A stretch of 32,219 nt of DNA from positions 1 through 32,219 of the forward strand of contig JAQXAY010000102.1 of assembly GCA_029252685.1 (NCBI GenBank). The letters run 5' to 3'. Under the pieces are notes generated by a model, which was not told where the DNA came from, searched no databases, and saw only the letters and a program-made list of their open reading frames with translations. This stretch comes from Saprospiraceae bacterium. GTDB taxonomy: Bacteria > Bacteroidota > Bacteroidia > Chitinophagales > Saprospiraceae. Of the stretch, positions 31,390-32,219 are shown in pieces (position 1 is the first letter of the stretch; each line of letters opens with the position of its first letter). Position numbers and translations under genes: made by a program.

Positions 31390-31515
31390 ATGGCAGGAGG
31401 AATTCAAAATGCTGGAAAGAAAGGATACTTTTTAATGTTTTTAATTGTTGCTTTCCTTTGCATCTTCTCGCTTATAACATACGTAGTTAAGTATAACTAC
31501 AAATTCCTAGGATAG
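31390..31515 (+). CDS. 41-residue single-pass membrane protein, unknown function
   Basis: This small gene has a clean reading frame from ATG to TAG. The product has a short polar N-terminus (MAGGIQNAGKKG), one strong hydrophobic helix (about residues 13-33, including FLMFLIVAFLCIFSLITYVV) and a basic, aromatic C-terminus (KYNYKFLG). It has its own near-perfect promoter and a probable terminator hairpin 20 bp downstream, so it is very likely a real independent gene. I do not recognise a family. Small one-helix proteins of this kind often attach to larger membrane complexes, but no partner is evident. Confidence 0.7.
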   Translation: MAGGIQNAGKKGYFLMFLIVAFLCIFSLITYVVKYNYKFLG

Positions 31516-31532
31516 TAGTCCTAATTCATGCC

Positions 31533-31559
31533 TATACTTGGGCAAGTAGTATTTTTTTT
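31533..31559 (+). terminator. hairpin and T-run after the 41-residue gene
   Basis: TACTT (31535-31539) and AAGTA (31544-31548) form a short stem, followed by a run of eight Ts within a few bases. The same upstream arm also pairs with CCAAGTATA at 31573-31581, a 9-bp alternative. Confidence 0.5.
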
Positions 31560-31571
31560 GTCTTAAATTTG
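31538..31571 (+). promoter_or_regulatory. promoter of the nucleotidyltransferase gene
   Basis: TAAATTTG (31564-31571) fits TAnnTTTG exactly; a TTG lies 23 bp upstream (31538-31540). The start codon is 37 bp beyond. The promoter overlaps the hairpin region of the preceding gene. Confidence 0.5.
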
Positions 31572-31608
31572 TCCAAGTATATGAGCTAAACTTTATTATA
31601 TTCATTGC

Positions 31609-32219
31609 ATGAATGCAATGATACTAGCTGCAGGTCTTGGAACAAGACTAAGACCACTAACTAATGACCGTCCAAAAGCACTTGTCGAACTAAACGGCAT
31701 ATCACTGCTTGAGTTTACAATTAGAAGACTAGCATTCTTTGGTGTTGATACCTTTTATATCAACGTGCATCACTATGCTGATAAGGTCGAAGCATTCCTG
31801 AAATCCAATAAAAATTTTGGCCACCAAATTATTCTATCTGACGAAAGAGAGGAACTACTAGAAACAGGTGGTGGCATAAAAAAAGTCCTTCTAGATCATA
31901 AACCAAAGGGCGATCTTCTCATCTACAATACAGATATTGTATCCGATTTGAATATCAAGGAATTTATGGCTCAGCATAAATCGTCTGGAGCACATGCTAG
32001 TCTTTCTGTTAAACAAAGAAATTCATCTAGGCAGCTTCTCTTCAATGAAAACCATGAATTAGCAGGGTGGAAACACAATGAAAAAAACGAATATCGCTGG
32101 AGAATAAAACCCATAAAAGACTACAAGGCTTTTGCATTTAGCGGCATTCATATCCTCGGAAGTGAATTTACCAATGCAATAACTCAAGAAGGTAAATTTT
32201 CAATCATTGAAACCTACCT
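31609..32219 (+). CDS. sugar nucleotidyltransferase, MurU-like (partial, cut by window end)
   Basis: Only the first 203 codons are visible; the gene runs off the window. The N-terminus MILAAGLGTRLRPLT is the G-x-G-T-R-x-R-P-x-T nucleotide-binding loop, followed by DRPKALVELNG with the conserved Pro-Lys. YNTDIVSD is the metal-binding Asp region of this family. It transfers a nucleotide to a sugar 1-phosphate. The pattern fits MurU-type enzymes (UDP-MurNAc recycling) or mannose-1-phosphate guanylyltransferases. An in-frame ATG three codons later could also be the start. Confidence 0.85.
   Translation, partial: MNAMILAAGLGTRLRPLTNDRPKALVELNGISLLEFTIRRLAFFGVDTFYINVHHYADKVEAFLKSNKNFGHQIILSDEREELLETGGGIKKVLLDHKPKGDLLIYNTDIVSDLNIKEFMAQHKSSGAHASLSVKQRNSSRQLLFNENHELAGWKHNEKNEYRWRIKPIKDYKAFAFSGIHILGSEFTNAITQEGKFSIIETY

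Noticed and set aside
31278-31490. A 70-codon plus-strand frame overlapping the 41-residue membrane protein.
   Set aside because: It starts upstream of the predicted promoter's -33 box, has no recognisable features and reads like a shadow frame.
1-32219. Searches by eye for CRISPR arrays, tRNA cloverleaf sequences, insertion sequences, integrases and known riboswitches.
   Set aside because: Nothing convincing was found; repeats seen are short palindromes only.

Overview
This 32.2 kb window is an AT-rich, densely packed chromosomal segment from a member of the Bacteroidota, most likely a Cytophagia or Flavobacteriia relative. The phylum call rests on three things: families largely seen in that phylum (DUF3127, a 7TM/AraC-like membrane protein, the ~500-residue helical protein at 12461); promoters of the Bacteroidota type (TTG, about 20 bp, TAnnTTTG); and few clear Shine-Dalgarno sites. 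I found no rRNA, tRNA, CRISPR array, insertion sequence or integrase, so it reads mostly as core genome. No database search was run; every family name comes from motifs read directly.

Layout: 0.1-3.0 kb is a minus-strand group (YbhN-type flippase, DUF3108, DUF4230, rhodanese). Then come ruvC and tatA on plus, a glucosaminidase on minus, and a 7TM protein with a degenerate AraC-like tail on plus. 6.1-11.2 kb is a tight five-gene plus-strand cassette: LolA-like protein, two FtsX/MacB-type permeases, a LolD-type ATPase and an outer-membrane beta-barrel. This is the most system-like part of the window and looks like an inner-to-outer-membrane lipid or lipoprotein route. 11.2-15.8 kb holds a GT4 glycosyltransferase, a large helical protein, an orphan double-glycine leader peptide, recX, a TrpF-fold protein lacking catalytic residues, and an alkyltransferase-like DNA repair protein. 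15.8-21 kb holds a mevalonate-kinase-type GHMP kinase with a CYTH protein, a DUF3127 OB-fold protein ending in an SSB-like acidic tip, bcp, an M23 peptidase, aat and clpS. 21.2-25.4 kb has an EamA/O-methyltransferase/FemAB-like operon whose tail overlaps a convergent BamA/TamA-like gene by 57 nt. 25.5-32.2 kb has hemW (TTG start), an orphan AntA-like protein, htpG, a PrsW-type protease, MazG-like and dtd genes, a 41-residue membrane protein, and the start of a MurU-like nucleotidyltransferase cut by the window edge.

Themes: much of the content serves the envelope (Lol-like cassette, TamA-like barrel, Tat, two peptidoglycan enzymes, PrsW, flippase, MurU-like enzyme) or stress and proteostasis (HtpG, ClpS/Aat, Bcp, RecX, RuvC, ATL, Dtd). 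The strongest non-coding signal is a repeated palindromic element (half-sites TAAAACA/TGTTTTA, spaced 3 or 14 bp). It brackets the glucosaminidase promoter, recurs inside the adjacent 7TM gene, and overlaps the promoter of the orphan AntA-like gene 21 kb away, which suggests a shared regulator.
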